Below, piece by piece: positions 27,595-36,908 of a stretch of 64,000 nt of DNA. The stretch covers positions 1,116,001 through 1,180,000 of the forward strand of contig NZ_JABMKW010000020.1 of the NCBI RefSeq assembly GCF_013204795.1, written 5' to 3'. Under the pieces are notes generated by a model. It did no database searches and was not told the DNA's origin. It worked only from the letters and a program-made list of their open reading frames with translations. The position numbers and the translations under genes were made by a program. This DNA is from Pedobacter panaciterrae (GTDB lineage Bacteria; Bacteroidota; Bacteroidia; Sphingobacteriales; Sphingobacteriaceae). Each line of letters starts with the position of its first letter. The first letter of the stretch is position 1.

Positions 27595-28662
27595 TTAATT
27601 GGTGTGTTTTTCAGCAAAATTCTGCATTAATTCAACTAGTGCATGAACACTTGTAATTGGAAGCGCGTTGTATATAGAGGCTCTAAAACCACCAACACTT
27701 CTATGTCCTTTAATACCTTCAATTCCATTTTCTTCAGCATATTTCAAGAATGGTTTTTCAAGCTCTGGGTTTTCCATTACAAAACAAACATTCATTCTAG
27801 AGCGATCTTCAACAGCACAAGTTCCTTTAAACAAAGGGTTTCTGTCAATCTCAGTATATAAAGCTCTGGCTTTTGCTATATTTTCTTTTTCAATTTCAGC
27901 AACGCCTCCTTTAGATTTTAACCATCTTAAGTTAAGCATCGCTACATATATAGAAAATACCGGAGGAGTGTTATACATAGAACCACCATCGATATGCACT
28001 TTATAGTCAAGCATAGAAGGTACCTTTCTGCCTGATTTACCTAAAATCTCATCTTTAACAATTACTACTGTTAAACCAGCCGGACCGATATTTTTTTGAG
28101 CTCCTGCATAGATCAAATCATATTGGGAAACATCAATAACCCTGCTCATGATATCCGAAGACATATCGCAAACTACAGGGATACTGGTTTTAGGTACGCT
28201 GAACATTTCTGTTCCGTAAATAGTATTGTTAGAAGTGAAGTGGAAATAAGCACTGTCTTCTGGAATACTATAATCTTTAGGAATAAAGGTAAAGTTTGAT
28301 TCTTTTGAAGAAGCAACAATGTTTGCTTTACCAAAAGTAGATACTTCTTTAATAGCCTTGTTTGCCCAAACGCCTGTTTCCAGATAACTGGCAGTTTTTC
28401 CTTCAGGTAATAAGTTCATTGGAACCATTGCAAACTGCAAACTAGCACCGCCTTGTAAAAATAAAACAGAATATCCGGAAGGTACATTTAATAATTCCTT
28501 AACTAATTTTTCTGTTTCTGCTACCACACCTTCAAATTCAGATGTGCGATGAGAGATCTCCAGAATGGATAAACCATCCTTAAAATCTAGAACTGCTTGT
28601 GCTGCTTGCTTAAATACTTCCTGAGGTAAAATACAGGGGCCTGCGCCGAAATTGTGTCTCAT
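27595..28662 (-). CDS. serC: Phosphoserine aminotransferase
   Basis: A 355-residue PLP enzyme converting 3-phosphohydroxypyruvate and glutamate to phosphoserine; it can also act in pyridoxine synthesis. MRHNFGAGPCILPQEVFKQAAQAVLDFKDG is the SerC N-terminus; YAGAQKNIGPAGLTVVIV carries the PLP Lys; GHRSVGGFRASIYNALPITSVHALVELM is the C-terminal phosphate-binding signature. The length is normal. With serA and the DUF1015 gene it forms a serine cluster; phosphoserine phosphatase is not here. Confidence 0.96.
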   Translation of the reverse strand: MRHNFGAGPCILPQEVFKQAAQAVLDFKDGLSILEISHRTSEFEGVVAETEKLVKELLNVPSGYSVLFLQGGASLQFAMVPMNLLPEGKTASYLETGVWANKAIKEVSTFGKANIVASSKESNFTFIPKDYSIPEDSAYFHFTSNNTIYGTEMFSVPKTSIPVVCDMSSDIMSRVIDVSQYDLIYAGAQKNIGPAGLTVVIVKDEILGKSGRKVPSMLDYKVHIDGGSMYNTPPVFSIYVAMLNLRWLKSKGGVAEIEKENIAKARALYTEIDRNPLFKGTCAVEDRSRMNVCFVMENPELEKPFLKYAEENGIEGIKGHRSVGGFRASIYNALPITSVHALVELMQNFAEKHTN

Positions 28663-28712
28663 TTTTATAGTGATTTTTAATGCTTGTAAATGTAACAGTT
28701 TTATATTATTTA

Positions 28713-31112
28713 TTATTTCGAATTCTTGAACTTTATAATCAATTTCAAATTTAGTTGCCTGCCAGTTAAATAATTAGGAATAGCATATTGTACGTTATCT
28801 ACATCCTTAAGCCATAAATATGAAACCGTATTGTTAATATTTAACAAATTAAATACCTCTAAATGAGCAGAAAACGAACTAAAATATTTATCCAGTAACC
28901 TCGGTTTTTTTAGTCCGGCATCGTCTAAAAAATCTTTAGAAAATCCAATATCCACACGCTTATAAGCAGGGATATTAAAATTATCAGAATAACGACGTGT
29001 AAGAGGTGCTCCTACCGGCAATTTAGAACCATACATCATATTTAAATGTACTTTATAGGTAGGGCTGTTCAGCAATCTATCCTGAAAATAAACTGAGAAA
29101 TTAATTCTCTGATCTGTTGGCCTTTTTAAATAACCCCGCTCATCATTGAAGATATTCTGATTAGCCTTCATTAAAGACATTCTGAAATAAGACACCAGAT
29201 CCTTTACAAACTCACCGCCAATGCTCAGGTCTGCTCCATAGATATAGCCTTTTGCCAACTCTCCGGCAAGATACTTTACCCTTACATTATCCATCATATA
29301 AGGAATAAGCCTGTCCTGATATTTAAAATAAAGCTCAGAAGTAAACTTTAGACGTGTTCCCAGACCATCAAATGCATAGTCCAAACCTGCCGATGTATTG
29401 TATGACCTTTGTGCCTGCTGATTTAAATTAAGAATTCCATTAAAATCCCTGATGCTCCTGTAGTCGGGAGCCTGCTGATATACTCCGGCAGTAAATCTGA
29501 AAATTTTATTATTGCTCGATGGCCTGTAAGCCAAAAGCAACCTGGGGCTAAGGAGAAATTGCTTACTTAAAGTATTATAATTACCCCTTACACCAAGCTG
29601 AAGGGTTGAGTTGACTGACAAGGTGTAACTATCCTGAATATAAGCGCTGTAGTATTGAATTGCCAGGTCATTTCTAACATTAATAAGGTTGTCCTGATAG
29701 AAATTATTTAACCCTCCCTGTTGTATATATCCTGCCGAATCTATAAGACTATATTCATTTAAATTATCGTTATATTTCTTGCGCTCAAACCTTAAGCCCA
29801 ATGAAAAGGTATGGTTTTCATAATCCTGATCTACCTTTACCTCCGAACTGAGGTTTTCTGACTCCAGGTTATTGCGGGCATAATTGATATACTTCCCTAC
29901 ACCTTTGTTGATCCTAACAGCGCCAAAGTTTCCATCTGCAAAGGTATTGTTAACCTCATCAAACACATATCTCCCCTCTATGCCTATTCTTTCTCTTTCA
30001 AGGGTATTAAAATAACTGTTTATCCACTTTATAACCAGATTCGATTTAGGGTAAAAGGCAAAGGTTATGGCCCCTCCTGCTGTCTGATAATCATCAATTT
30101 CCTTTCCGCTGTAGTCTGTTTGCAAGCGCATCACAGTACTTAATGTTCCAAATTGGGTTTCTCTGCTTTCGGGTATTAATTTAAAGATCCCACTATTAAA
30201 ACTCCCTAAAAAGTCAACACTCATTTTAGACGAAATATTATGATGATAAATCAATTGCGCATCGGTAAAATTAGGCGCATAGCTCCCTTTATTATCTTGT
30301 CTGTTTAATATACTTGTATTATTCTTATACCTCAATCCGGCAAGCAGATAGCTGTTTTTGTTTAAAATCTTAGAACTAAAACCGGCTCCCAGCATACCAA
30401 GGTTCAATACGGCCTCACTACTATCCGGCCGATCATATTTCACATCCAGTACTGATGATAATTTATCACCATATCTGGATTCAAAGCCACCTGTAGAGAA
30501 CTTGGCAGAGCTTAACAAATCACTGTTAATAAAACTCAAACCCTCCTGCTGTCCATTTCTGATCAGCACAGGCCGGCTAATTTCAACATCATTTACATAT
30601 ACCAGGTTTTCATCAAAATTACCTCCCCTAACGCTATACTGAGCGCTCAATTCATTATTAGTAGATACCCCCGGTAATGTTTTAAGAACCACTTCAAAAT
30701 TACCCGAAACTGAGGGTATAGAAGCAATATCTGCAATATTAATAGTGGTGCTGTTACGAAGCTGATTTTGTTTTGTGGTAATGGTAACCTGCTCCAGTTC
30801 GTTTATATTCCGTGTTAATGAAACATTTTGAATAATCCTGCCGGCCTTACCATATTTAAACTCAACCAAAACAGATTTATAACCTAACAGACTGTATTTC
30901 AATGTAAAAGAGGTGGTGCTTGAATAAATATTATAGCTCCCCTTGTCATCAGATGCGGTCGACTGGTTTTGTCCAACAACGCTAATGGTTACCATAGACA
31001 ATGGGCTCTTCAGATCATCTGTAATTAGTCCTGACACTTTTACAAGAGGTTGTGCATTTACATACGTAAAACCAAATAGTAAAACTGAGAGCAGCAGGCA
31101 GAGTCTATACAT
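28713..31112 (-). CDS. TonB-dependent receptor with carboxypeptidase-like domain
   Basis: A 799-residue outer membrane receptor, not of SusC type. A signal peptide (to about 20) is followed by a CarboxypepD_reg-like domain (KVSGLITDDLKSPLSMVTISVVGQNQSTASDDKGSYNI), a plug domain (IPSVSGNFEVVLKTLPGVSTNNELSAQYSVRGGNFDENLVYVNDVEISRPVLIRNGQQEG) and a long barrel ending in LKLIIKFKNSK. The plug variant with SQYSVRGGNFDENLVYVN is that of FecA/BtuB-like Bacteroidetes receptors of unknown ligand. It lies between rpe and serC with short gaps (21 and 50 bases); the adjacency is odd for a receptor but common in this phylum. Confidence 0.9.
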   Translation of the reverse strand: MYRLCLLLSVLLFGFTYVNAQPLVKVSGLITDDLKSPLSMVTISVVGQNQSTASDDKGSYNIYSSTTSFTLKYSLLGYKSVLVEFKYGKAGRIIQNVSLTRNINELEQVTITTKQNQLRNSTTINIADIASIPSVSGNFEVVLKTLPGVSTNNELSAQYSVRGGNFDENLVYVNDVEISRPVLIRNGQQEGLSFINSDLLSSAKFSTGGFESRYGDKLSSVLDVKYDRPDSSEAVLNLGMLGAGFSSKILNKNSYLLAGLRYKNNTSILNRQDNKGSYAPNFTDAQLIYHHNISSKMSVDFLGSFNSGIFKLIPESRETQFGTLSTVMRLQTDYSGKEIDDYQTAGGAITFAFYPKSNLVIKWINSYFNTLERERIGIEGRYVFDEVNNTFADGNFGAVRINKGVGKYINYARNNLESENLSSEVKVDQDYENHTFSLGLRFERKKYNDNLNEYSLIDSAGYIQQGGLNNFYQDNLINVRNDLAIQYYSAYIQDSYTLSVNSTLQLGVRGNYNTLSKQFLLSPRLLLAYRPSSNNKIFRFTAGVYQQAPDYRSIRDFNGILNLNQQAQRSYNTSAGLDYAFDGLGTRLKFTSELYFKYQDRLIPYMMDNVRVKYLAGELAKGYIYGADLSIGGEFVKDLVSYFRMSLMKANQNIFNDERGYLKRPTDQRINFSVYFQDRLLNSPTYKVHLNMMYGSKLPVGAPLTRRYSDNFNIPAYKRVDIGFSKDFLDDAGLKKPRLLDKYFSSFSAHLEVFNLLNINNTVSYLWLKDVDNVQYAIPNYLTGRQLNLKLIIKFKNSK

Positions 31113-31133
31113 TTATGTTACAAAGCTGTGAGC

Positions 31134-31805
31134 TTATGATGATTTCAATTGTGCATCAAGTTGTTTTAATTCAGAGATCATGACCGATGGAGAAGGAGCA
31201 GCAAAAATGGCATTTCCTGCGACAAAAACGCTTGCACCCGCCTGAATCAGATCGGCCAGGTTCTTTATCCCTACCCCGCCATCAACTTCTATGAGCAGAT
31301 CAGGATTAACAACTGAGGCCATAGCTTTTAACTCCCTTAGTTTATTTAGCGTATTAGGAATAAACTTTTGGCCACCAAAACCCGGATTCACTGACATAAC
31401 AAGCACCAGATCCAGGTCTGCCAAAACATCTTTAAGTAAGCCCACAGGAGTATGAGGGTTAATTGCAACACCCGCCTTGCAACCAGTGGCATGAATTGCC
31501 TGAATCGTTCTATGCAAGTGTGTACAAGCTTCGTAATGCACCGTTATTACTGATGCGCCTGCAGCTGCAAAACGCTCAATATACTGATCAGGATTAACAA
31601 TCATAAGGTGAACATCCAAAGGCTTTGTAGCATATCTTTTTATTGCTTCCATTACTGGAAAACCAAAAGATATATTTGGTACAAACACACCATCCATCAC
31701 ATCTACATGAAACCAGTCTGCCTCACTCGAATTAACCATTTCAATATCACGTTGAAGGTTAGCAAAATCAGCGGAAAGTAAAGAGGGAGCAATAAGGTGT
31801 TTCAT
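31134..31805 (-). CDS. rpe: Ribulose-phosphate 3-epimerase
   Basis: A 223-residue TIM-barrel enzyme that interconverts ribulose 5-phosphate and xylulose 5-phosphate in the pentose phosphate pathway. IAPSLLSADFANLQRDIEMVN, the metal region WFHVDVMDGVFVPNISFGFPVMEAI, PLDVHLMIVNPDQYIERFAAAGASVITVHYEAC, LVMSVNPGFGGQKFI and LIEVDGGVGIKNLADLIQAGASVFVAGNAIF are all in place. The length is normal. It starts its own group ahead of the TonB receptor. Confidence 0.96.
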   Translation of the reverse strand: MKHLIAPSLLSADFANLQRDIEMVNSSEADWFHVDVMDGVFVPNISFGFPVMEAIKRYATKPLDVHLMIVNPDQYIERFAAAGASVITVHYEACTHLHRTIQAIHATGCKAGVAINPHTPVGLLKDVLADLDLVLVMSVNPGFGGQKFIPNTLNKLRELKAMASVVNPDLLIEVDGGVGIKNLADLIQAGASVFVAGNAIFAAPSPSVMISELKQLDAQLKSS

Positions 31806-31873
31806 GAGAAAGGTGTTTTTAATTTATAGCTGGTTCACAATTGTAAATATAAAGAAATAACCCATCTTATACC

Positions 31874-31900
31874 AAAAAACCCCGCGATTTGCAGGGTTTT
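31874..31900 (-). terminator. Terminator of pnp
   Basis: On the minus strand CAAAACCCTGC, a short loop and GCGGGGTTTTTT form a stem followed by a T-tract, 60 bases after the pnp stop. On the plus strand it reads AAAAAACCCCGC (from 31874) and GCAGGGTTTT (to 31900). Confidence 0.7.
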
Positions 31901-31961
31901 GAGTATATAAGAAACTGACAAACCGAAGGATTTACCCTCGGCTGACAGACCTACCTTTGGA

Positions 31962-34112
31962 TTAAGCCGGCTTATTTTCAGCGGGAGCAGCTTCTGCTTT
32001 TGGTGGACGAGGCAATAAAGCTTTTCTAGAAAGTTTCATTTTACCTTGTTTATCAACATCCAAAAGTTTCACTTCAACTTTATCACCTTCTTTAAACACA
32101 CCGTCCATTGTTTCTAAACGAGTCCAGTCAATTTCAGAAATGTGAAGTAAACCATCTTTACCTGGCATAATCTCTACAAATGCACCAAATGGCATAATGG
32201 ATTTTACTTTACCACTGTAAGTTGCACCTATTTCCGGTTTAGCAGCTATTGCATTGATACGGGTAACAGCAGCATCAATTGCAGCTTTGTTATCAGCAAA
32301 GATTTCAACGATACCTTTGTTTCCAACCTCTTCGATAGAGATAGAAGCGCCAGTTTCACGTTGCATTTCCTGAATAATTTTACCGCCTGGTCCTATTACA
32401 GCACCAATAAATTCTTTATCAATACTTAAAGAAACAATACGTGGAGCATGGTCTTTATAATCTTCACGAGGTGCAGAAATTGTTTTCTTCATCTCATTTA
32501 AGATATGCAAACGAGCCTCTTTAGCCTGAATTAAAGCATTTGTTAACACTTCCCATTTCAAGCCATTGATTTTTAAGTCCATTTGACACGCAACAATACC
32601 TTTTTCAGTACCGGTTACTTTAAAGTCCATATCACCTAAATGATCTTCATCACCTAAAATATCAGAAAGGATTGCATATTTACCAGTTTTCTCATCAGTA
32701 ATTAAACCCATTGCAATACCCGATACCGGAGCTTTGATTTTAATACCGGCATCCATAAGTGCTAATGTACCAGCACAAACAGTTGCCATTGACGAAGAAC
32801 CATTAGATTCTAAGATATCAGAAACGATACGGATGGTATAAGGATTTTCTTCCAATCCAGGCAATACTTTCTTTAAAGAACGCATAGCCAGGTTACCATG
32901 ACCAATTTCACGACGACCAGCACCTCTGTTTGGACGAACCTCTCCAGTTGAGAAGCCAGGGAAATTATAGTGCAATAGGAATTTGTTGTATCCATTGATG
33001 AACGCACCATCAATCATTTGCTCATCATCTTTAGATCCTAAAGTAACGGTAGTTAATGATTGTGTTTCACCACGTGTAAATACTGCAGAACCGTGAGCTG
33101 AAGGCAAGTAACCTATTTCACTCCAGATTGGGCGTACTGTACGTACGTCACGACCGTCTAAACGAATTCCTTCATCTAAAACCAGGTTACGGATAGCATC
33201 ATATTGTACATCGTGGAAATATTTTTTAGCAAGGAAACCGGTTACATCATCAATATCTTCTCCCAATGTAGCTATGAAGTCCATTAAGATCGTACCAAAT
33301 GCATCACCACGCTCACCTTTGCTAGTGTTGCTTTTAGCTACAGCATAAACTTTATCATAAGTAGCAGCATAAACCTGCTCTTTTAATTCAGGGTTACTGT
33401 CTTCATGAGAATACTCACGTTTTACAGTTTTGCCTACAAGTTCAGCAAGTTCTTTTTGAGCCTGAACCTGAATAACGATTGCTTTATGAGCAAATTCAAT
33501 GGCCTCAACCATTTCAGTTTCAGAAATTTCATCACACTCACCCTCAACCATTACGATATCTTTTTCAGTTCCTGCAACAAGGAATTCCAATGATGCACGC
33601 TCTAAATCGCTCACGTAAGGGTTAATTACCAGTTTGCCATCAATTTTAGCTACACGTACTTCAGAGATTGGTCCGTTAAACGGAATATCTGAAACCGCAA
33701 TAGCAGCCGAAGCAGCTAAACCAGCTAAACAGTCTGGCATTATATTTTTATCAGAAGAGATCAATGAGATCATTACCTGAGTATCAGAGTGATAATCTTC
33801 AGGGAACATCGGGCGCAAAGCGCGATCTACTAAACGTGAAATTAAAACTTCATAATCAGATAATCTTGCCTCGCGACGAAGAAAACCTCCAGGGATACGG
33901 CCTGCGGCAGCGTATTTCTCCTGATAATCAACAGACAAAGGTAAAAAATCAACACCAGCCTTAGCGCCTACTGTAGAAACTACAGTTGCCAAAAGCATGG
34001 TATCGCCCATTTTAACTACCACCGAACCATCAGCTTGTTTAGCTAATTTTCCTGTTTCAATTTCGATTGTTCTTCCATCGCCCAAGTCGAACGATTTTTT
34101 TATTACATTCAT
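31962..34112 (-). CDS. pnp: Polynucleotide phosphorylase
   Basis: A 716-residue 3'-5' phosphorolytic exoribonuclease of mRNA decay and quality control. Two RNase PH domains are seen (SRLVDRALRPMFPEDYHSDTQVMISLISSDKNIMPD and GYLPSAHGSAVFTRGETQSLTTVTLGSKDDEQMIDG; KFLLHYNFPGFSTGEVRPNRGAGRREIGHGNLAMRSL), followed by a KH domain (DKEFIGAVIGPGGKIIQEMQRETGASISIEE) and an S1 domain (YSGKVKSIMPFGAFVEIMPGKDGLLHISEI). All expected parts are present. It follows rpsO in the classical order, and a 5' leader hairpin precedes it. Confidence 0.97.
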   Translation of the reverse strand: MNVIKKSFDLGDGRTIEIETGKLAKQADGSVVVKMGDTMLLATVVSTVGAKAGVDFLPLSVDYQEKYAAAGRIPGGFLRREARLSDYEVLISRLVDRALRPMFPEDYHSDTQVMISLISSDKNIMPDCLAGLAASAAIAVSDIPFNGPISEVRVAKIDGKLVINPYVSDLERASLEFLVAGTEKDIVMVEGECDEISETEMVEAIEFAHKAIVIQVQAQKELAELVGKTVKREYSHEDSNPELKEQVYAATYDKVYAVAKSNTSKGERGDAFGTILMDFIATLGEDIDDVTGFLAKKYFHDVQYDAIRNLVLDEGIRLDGRDVRTVRPIWSEIGYLPSAHGSAVFTRGETQSLTTVTLGSKDDEQMIDGAFINGYNKFLLHYNFPGFSTGEVRPNRGAGRREIGHGNLAMRSLKKVLPGLEENPYTIRIVSDILESNGSSSMATVCAGTLALMDAGIKIKAPVSGIAMGLITDEKTGKYAILSDILGDEDHLGDMDFKVTGTEKGIVACQMDLKINGLKWEVLTNALIQAKEARLHILNEMKKTISAPREDYKDHAPRIVSLSIDKEFIGAVIGPGGKIIQEMQRETGASISIEEVGNKGIVEIFADNKAAIDAAVTRINAIAAKPEIGATYSGKVKSIMPFGAFVEIMPGKDGLLHISEIDWTRLETMDGVFKEGDKVEVKLLDVDKQGKMKLSRKALLPRPPKAEAAPAENKPA

Positions 34113-34126
34113 TTAAAAATTGTTGT

Positions 34127-34152
34127 GGTGTGTTTTCCTCTTTTCACACACC
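34127..34152 (-). promoter_or_regulatory. Hairpin in the pnp 5' leader
   Basis: GGTGTGT (34127-34133) pairs with ACACACC (34146-34152), about 15 bases upstream of the pnp start on the minus strand. In enterobacteria the pnp leader hairpin is the target of RNase III and PNPase autoregulation. Whether the same happens here is only inference from position. Confidence 0.35.
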
Positions 34153-34207
34153 GGATTTATATATATAATTTTCTTTGCAAGTTAAGATAATAATATCAAG
34201 AAATTAA

Positions 34208-34234
34208 AAAAGCCATCCCTAAAGAATGGCTTTT
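34208..34234 (-). terminator. Terminator of rpsO
   Basis: AAAAGCCAT (34208-34216) pairs with ATGGCTTTT (34226-34234); on the minus strand the stem is followed by T bases. It lies just after the rpsO stop at 34251 and before pnp. Confidence 0.7.
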
Positions 34235-34250
34235 CTTGATATAAGTAGTT

Positions 34251-34529
34251 CTATTTGATGATATCCCTTAGACCTAAAGTCTTGATGATAGCACGATAGC
34301 GCTCAATATCTTTTTTAAATAGATATGCCAAAATACCACGGCGTTTACCTACTAATTTTTGTAGTGATAACTGAGTAGAATAATCTTTACGATTTTTCTT
34401 TAAGTGCTCAGTTAAATGTGCAATGCGGTATGTAAATAACGCTACCTGACCTTCAGCAGAACCTGTGTTAGTTTCTACTTCACCATGCTGTTTAAAGATT
34501 TCAGCTTTCTTTTCTTTACTTAAATACAT
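34251..34529 (-). CDS. rpsO: 30S ribosomal protein S15
   Basis: A 92-residue small-subunit protein binding the central domain of 16S rRNA. MYLSKEKKAEIFKQHGEVETNTGSAEGQVALFTYRIAHLTEHLKKNRKDYSTQLSLQKLVGKRRGILAYLFKKDIERYRAIIKTLGL is the whole family pattern, including the GSAEGQVALFT loop. It precedes pnp, as in many bacteria. Confidence 0.97.
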   Translation of the reverse strand: MYLSKEKKAEIFKQHGEVETNTGSAEGQVALFTYRIAHLTEHLKKNRKDYSTQLSLQKLVGKRRGILAYLFKKDIERYRAIIKTLGLRDIIK

Positions 34530-34651
34530 TCTTGAATGATACTAAAGTTTAAATGATTAATTAATTGGGTGCAAAGATAGTGTAAGTTTTAAAGATTAAC
34601 AAGCATGCGTAAAATTTTGGCTCGACGAGAAAATTGGCCATTACTAAACCT

Positions 34652-34659
34652 TATTTTTG
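34652..34659 (+). promoter_or_regulatory. -7 box of the thioesterase gene
   Basis: TATTTTTG matches TAnnTTTG and lies 20 bases upstream of the start ATG at 34679. It is downstream of an alternative start at 34634, which supports the shorter protein. No clear -33 element is seen at the usual spacing. Confidence 0.4.
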
Positions 34660-34678
34660 TGGCTGTTACGACTTATTT

Positions 34679-35098
34679 ATGGAAAAAAACCAATACAGTA
34701 TATTTGAAAGTGAGCTAAAAGTACGTCCTGATGATATCGATATGTTTAACCATGTTCATAATAGCAAATACTTTGACTATGTGCTTGCTGCCCGTTATGA
34801 TCAAATGGCTGAATTTTATAAAATGCCAATGGAATCTTTTTTAAATAGTGGCTTTGGCTGGGTGGTACGTACCGCACTTGTTGACTTTAAACGTCCGCTT
34901 ATTTTGGGCGATATAATTGCTATCCGCACCGGAATTTTAACAATCAATGAAAAAGGTTGCCGTGTACAGTTCGAAATTGAAAATAAAAGAACAGGTAAAA
35001 TTGCTTCTGATGGCTGGTTTGATTATGTGATGATTGACACCACCACCGGAAAGGGCTGTAAAGTAAATGAAGAAATGATAAAGGCATACAGCATTTAA
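34679..35098 (+). CDS. Acyl-CoA thioesterase, hotdog fold
   Basis: A 139-residue hotdog-fold protein of the 4HBT/YbgC-like group, which hydrolyses acyl thioesters. The start is set at MEKNQYSIF because a -7 box lies just upstream; the longer form from 34634 would put 15 extra residues before the promoter. The fold is shown by VRPDDIDMFNHVHNSKYFDYVLAARYDQM and LILGDIIAIRTGILTINEKGCRVQFEIENKRTGKIASDGWFDYVMIDTTTGKG. The D-x-x-x-x-x-H-V-H-N-x-x-Y pattern is the active-site helix of this family. Substrate unknown. Confidence 0.85.
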   Translation: MEKNQYSIFESELKVRPDDIDMFNHVHNSKYFDYVLAARYDQMAEFYKMPMESFLNSGFGWVVRTALVDFKRPLILGDIIAIRTGILTINEKGCRVQFEIENKRTGKIASDGWFDYVMIDTTTGKGCKVNEEMIKAYSI

Positions 35099-35247
35099 TA
35101 CTTGACTTATAAACATTTAATGTAAATCCATATTCAATAAATAATCCGACCATAATAAGTCCGCCTTTTTTCTGTAAAAATGTGGACTTAACGTGGACTC
35201 ATAATAATTCAGCACAAAAAAATATAGAATTGTAATTGTAAATTATA

Positions 35248-35255
35248 TATATTTG
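35248..35255 (+). promoter_or_regulatory. -7 box of the MATE pump gene
   Basis: TATATTTG fits TAnnTTTG. A start near 35262 leaves a leader of about 135 bases before the MATE gene, long enough for control elements. Confidence 0.45.
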
Positions 35256-35278
35256 TTTTCTAACTCAACCGCATTACG

Positions 35279-35311
35279 ATGAAAGTATTTGCAGTCCGTT
35301 TGAGGTCCTAA
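35279..35311 (+). CDS. Ten-residue leader ORF before the MATE gene
   Basis: The ORF reads MKVFAVRLRS and stops inside the loop of the hairpin GGTC-CTAAA-GACC (35304-35316). It lies between the promoter and the pump gene, at a distance that fits a translation-attenuation leader. AGTATTT (near 35284) can pair with AAATACT (near 35338) to enclose the region. No known leader family is recognised. Confidence 0.35.
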   Translation: MKVFAVRLRS

Positions 35312-35397
35312 AGACCAAGGGCTCCACCTATTCGACAAAATACTGACACAGCTTTTCTAGCTGGTCGCGGTTTATTTATTACTTTTTCCCTTACCCC

Positions 35398-36825
35398 ATG
35401 TTAGAACAAAAAACAGCTTCATTAGGCAAGCTATCTCAAATTTTTACACTTATAAAACAGGCCCTTAAAGGCGAAGATCTCGATTTTACCCACGGTAGCA
35501 TTCGTAAAGCTGTTATTTTACTGGCCATTCCTATGATGCTGGAAATGGCTATGGAATCTGTTTTTGCATTGGTAGACCTTTACTTTGTAGGACATTTACA
35601 CAACAGCAGTCATGCAATACAAACAGTAGGGCTCACAGAATCTGTACTGACCGTTATCTACTCACTTGCCATTGGAATGAGCATGGCTGCAACGGCTGTG
35701 GTAGCCAGAAGGATTGGTGAGAAAGATCCGGTTGCTGCCTCAAAAGCTGGAATGCAGGCAATAATAATTGCAGTTGCGTTTAACCTGATCATTAGCATTG
35801 CGGGACTTATTTACGCAACCGACATTTTATTATTAATGGGTGCATCGGCCGAAACTGCAGCGCAAGGCACAACATTTATGCGCATTATGATGGGCGGCAG
35901 TATTATTATTGTTTTGTTATTCCTTATTAACGGGATATTCAGAGGTGCTGGTAATGCGGCTATAGCCATGAAAAGTTTATGGATTGCCAATATTGCCAAT
36001 ATCATTCTATGCCCTGTTTTAATTAATGGTTTTGGCCCAATCCCCGCATTTGGATTAACAGGTGCAGCAATGGCTACAAGTATCGGGCGCGGCATTGGTG
36101 TGTGCTATCAGGTTTATCACCTTGTAAGTGGCAAAAGCCTTTTAAAAATAAAGTTATCCTATTTCAGGCCTCATTTTGAACAGATAAAAGCTTTATTAAA
36201 AATTGCTACTCCTGGTATTTTCCAATTTGTTATTGCATCGTGCAGCTGGATATTTTTGGCGCAGCTTGTAGCCACAACAGGTGGAGATCATGGATCAGCA
36301 GGTTATCAAACTGCGTTAAGGCTTATGATGTTCTTTATGCTTCCGGCATGGGGAATGAGCAATGCTGCAGCTACGCTGGTTGGCCAGAATCTGGGCGCAA
36401 AACATATTGACCGGGCAGAGCAATCTGTAATGAAAACTGCAAAATATGTGGTGATTTATATGCTATTTGTTATGGTGTTAACCTTTGGCGTTGGACGCTA
36501 TTTTATATCATTTTTCAGCAATGATGCTTTAATACAGGAGGTTGCGAAAAATGCGCTTCAGATTATGAGTCTTGGATATATCTTTTATGGTATTGGCATG
36601 GTTCTGATTAGCACCTTTAACGGTGCCGGAGATACCTGGACGCCTACATGGGTTAATCTTTTTGGCTTCTGGCTGTTCCAGATTCCTTTGGGTTACTTCC
36701 TTGCTAAATATTTAGAAATGGGCCCTACAGGCGTATTTATTGCCATTCCGGTTGCCGAAACAGGTATTGCAATAGCAGGTTATATTCTATTCAAAATAGG
36801 AAAATGGAAGACTATAAAAGTCTAA
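35398..36825 (+). CDS. MATE-family multidrug/cation efflux transporter
   Basis: A 475-residue inner membrane antiporter with twelve predicted helices. LAIPMMLEMAMESVFALVDLYFVGHL, IGMSMAATAVVARRIGEKDPVAASKAGMQA and FRGAGNAAIAMKSLWIANIANIILCPVLINGFGPIPAFGLTGAAMATSIGRG are MATE half-repeat signatures, repeated in the second half (NAAATLVGQNLGAKHIDRAEQSV; FNGAGDTWTPTWVNL). It exports drugs or metabolites using a Na+ or H+ gradient. A 135-base leader with a possible leader peptide precedes it, hinting at inducible expression. Confidence 0.92.
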   Translation: MLEQKTASLGKLSQIFTLIKQALKGEDLDFTHGSIRKAVILLAIPMMLEMAMESVFALVDLYFVGHLHNSSHAIQTVGLTESVLTVIYSLAIGMSMAATAVVARRIGEKDPVAASKAGMQAIIIAVAFNLIISIAGLIYATDILLLMGASAETAAQGTTFMRIMMGGSIIIVLLFLINGIFRGAGNAAIAMKSLWIANIANIILCPVLINGFGPIPAFGLTGAAMATSIGRGIGVCYQVYHLVSGKSLLKIKLSYFRPHFEQIKALLKIATPGIFQFVIASCSWIFLAQLVATTGGDHGSAGYQTALRLMMFFMLPAWGMSNAAATLVGQNLGAKHIDRAEQSVMKTAKYVVIYMLFVMVLTFGVGRYFISFFSNDALIQEVAKNALQIMSLGYIFYGIGMVLISTFNGAGDTWTPTWVNLFGFWLFQIPLGYFLAKYLEMGPTGVFIAIPVAETGIAIAGYILFKIGKWKTIKV

Positions 36826-36846
36826 CTGCGTTATAAATCTAACGGC

Positions 36847-36892
36847 AGCACAAGCCGTCATCACTCCTATCGTCAAGATGACGGCTTGTGCT
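36847..36892. terminator. Strong hairpin between convergent MATE and DUF983 genes
   Basis: The 15-base arm AGCACAAGCCGTCAT (36847-36861) is perfectly matched by ATGACGGCTTGTGCT (36878-36892) around a 16-base loop. It lies 21 bases after the MATE stop and 16 bases from the DUF983 stop, so it may end both transcripts. There is no T-tract. Confidence 0.6.
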
Positions 36893-36908
36893 ATGAAAAT
36901 GTTGAACC

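Noticed and set aside
35279..35397. Guanidine (ykkC-type) riboswitch before the MATE gene
   Set aside because: The conserved core of that aptamer is not present; only short hairpins and a leader ORF are seen.
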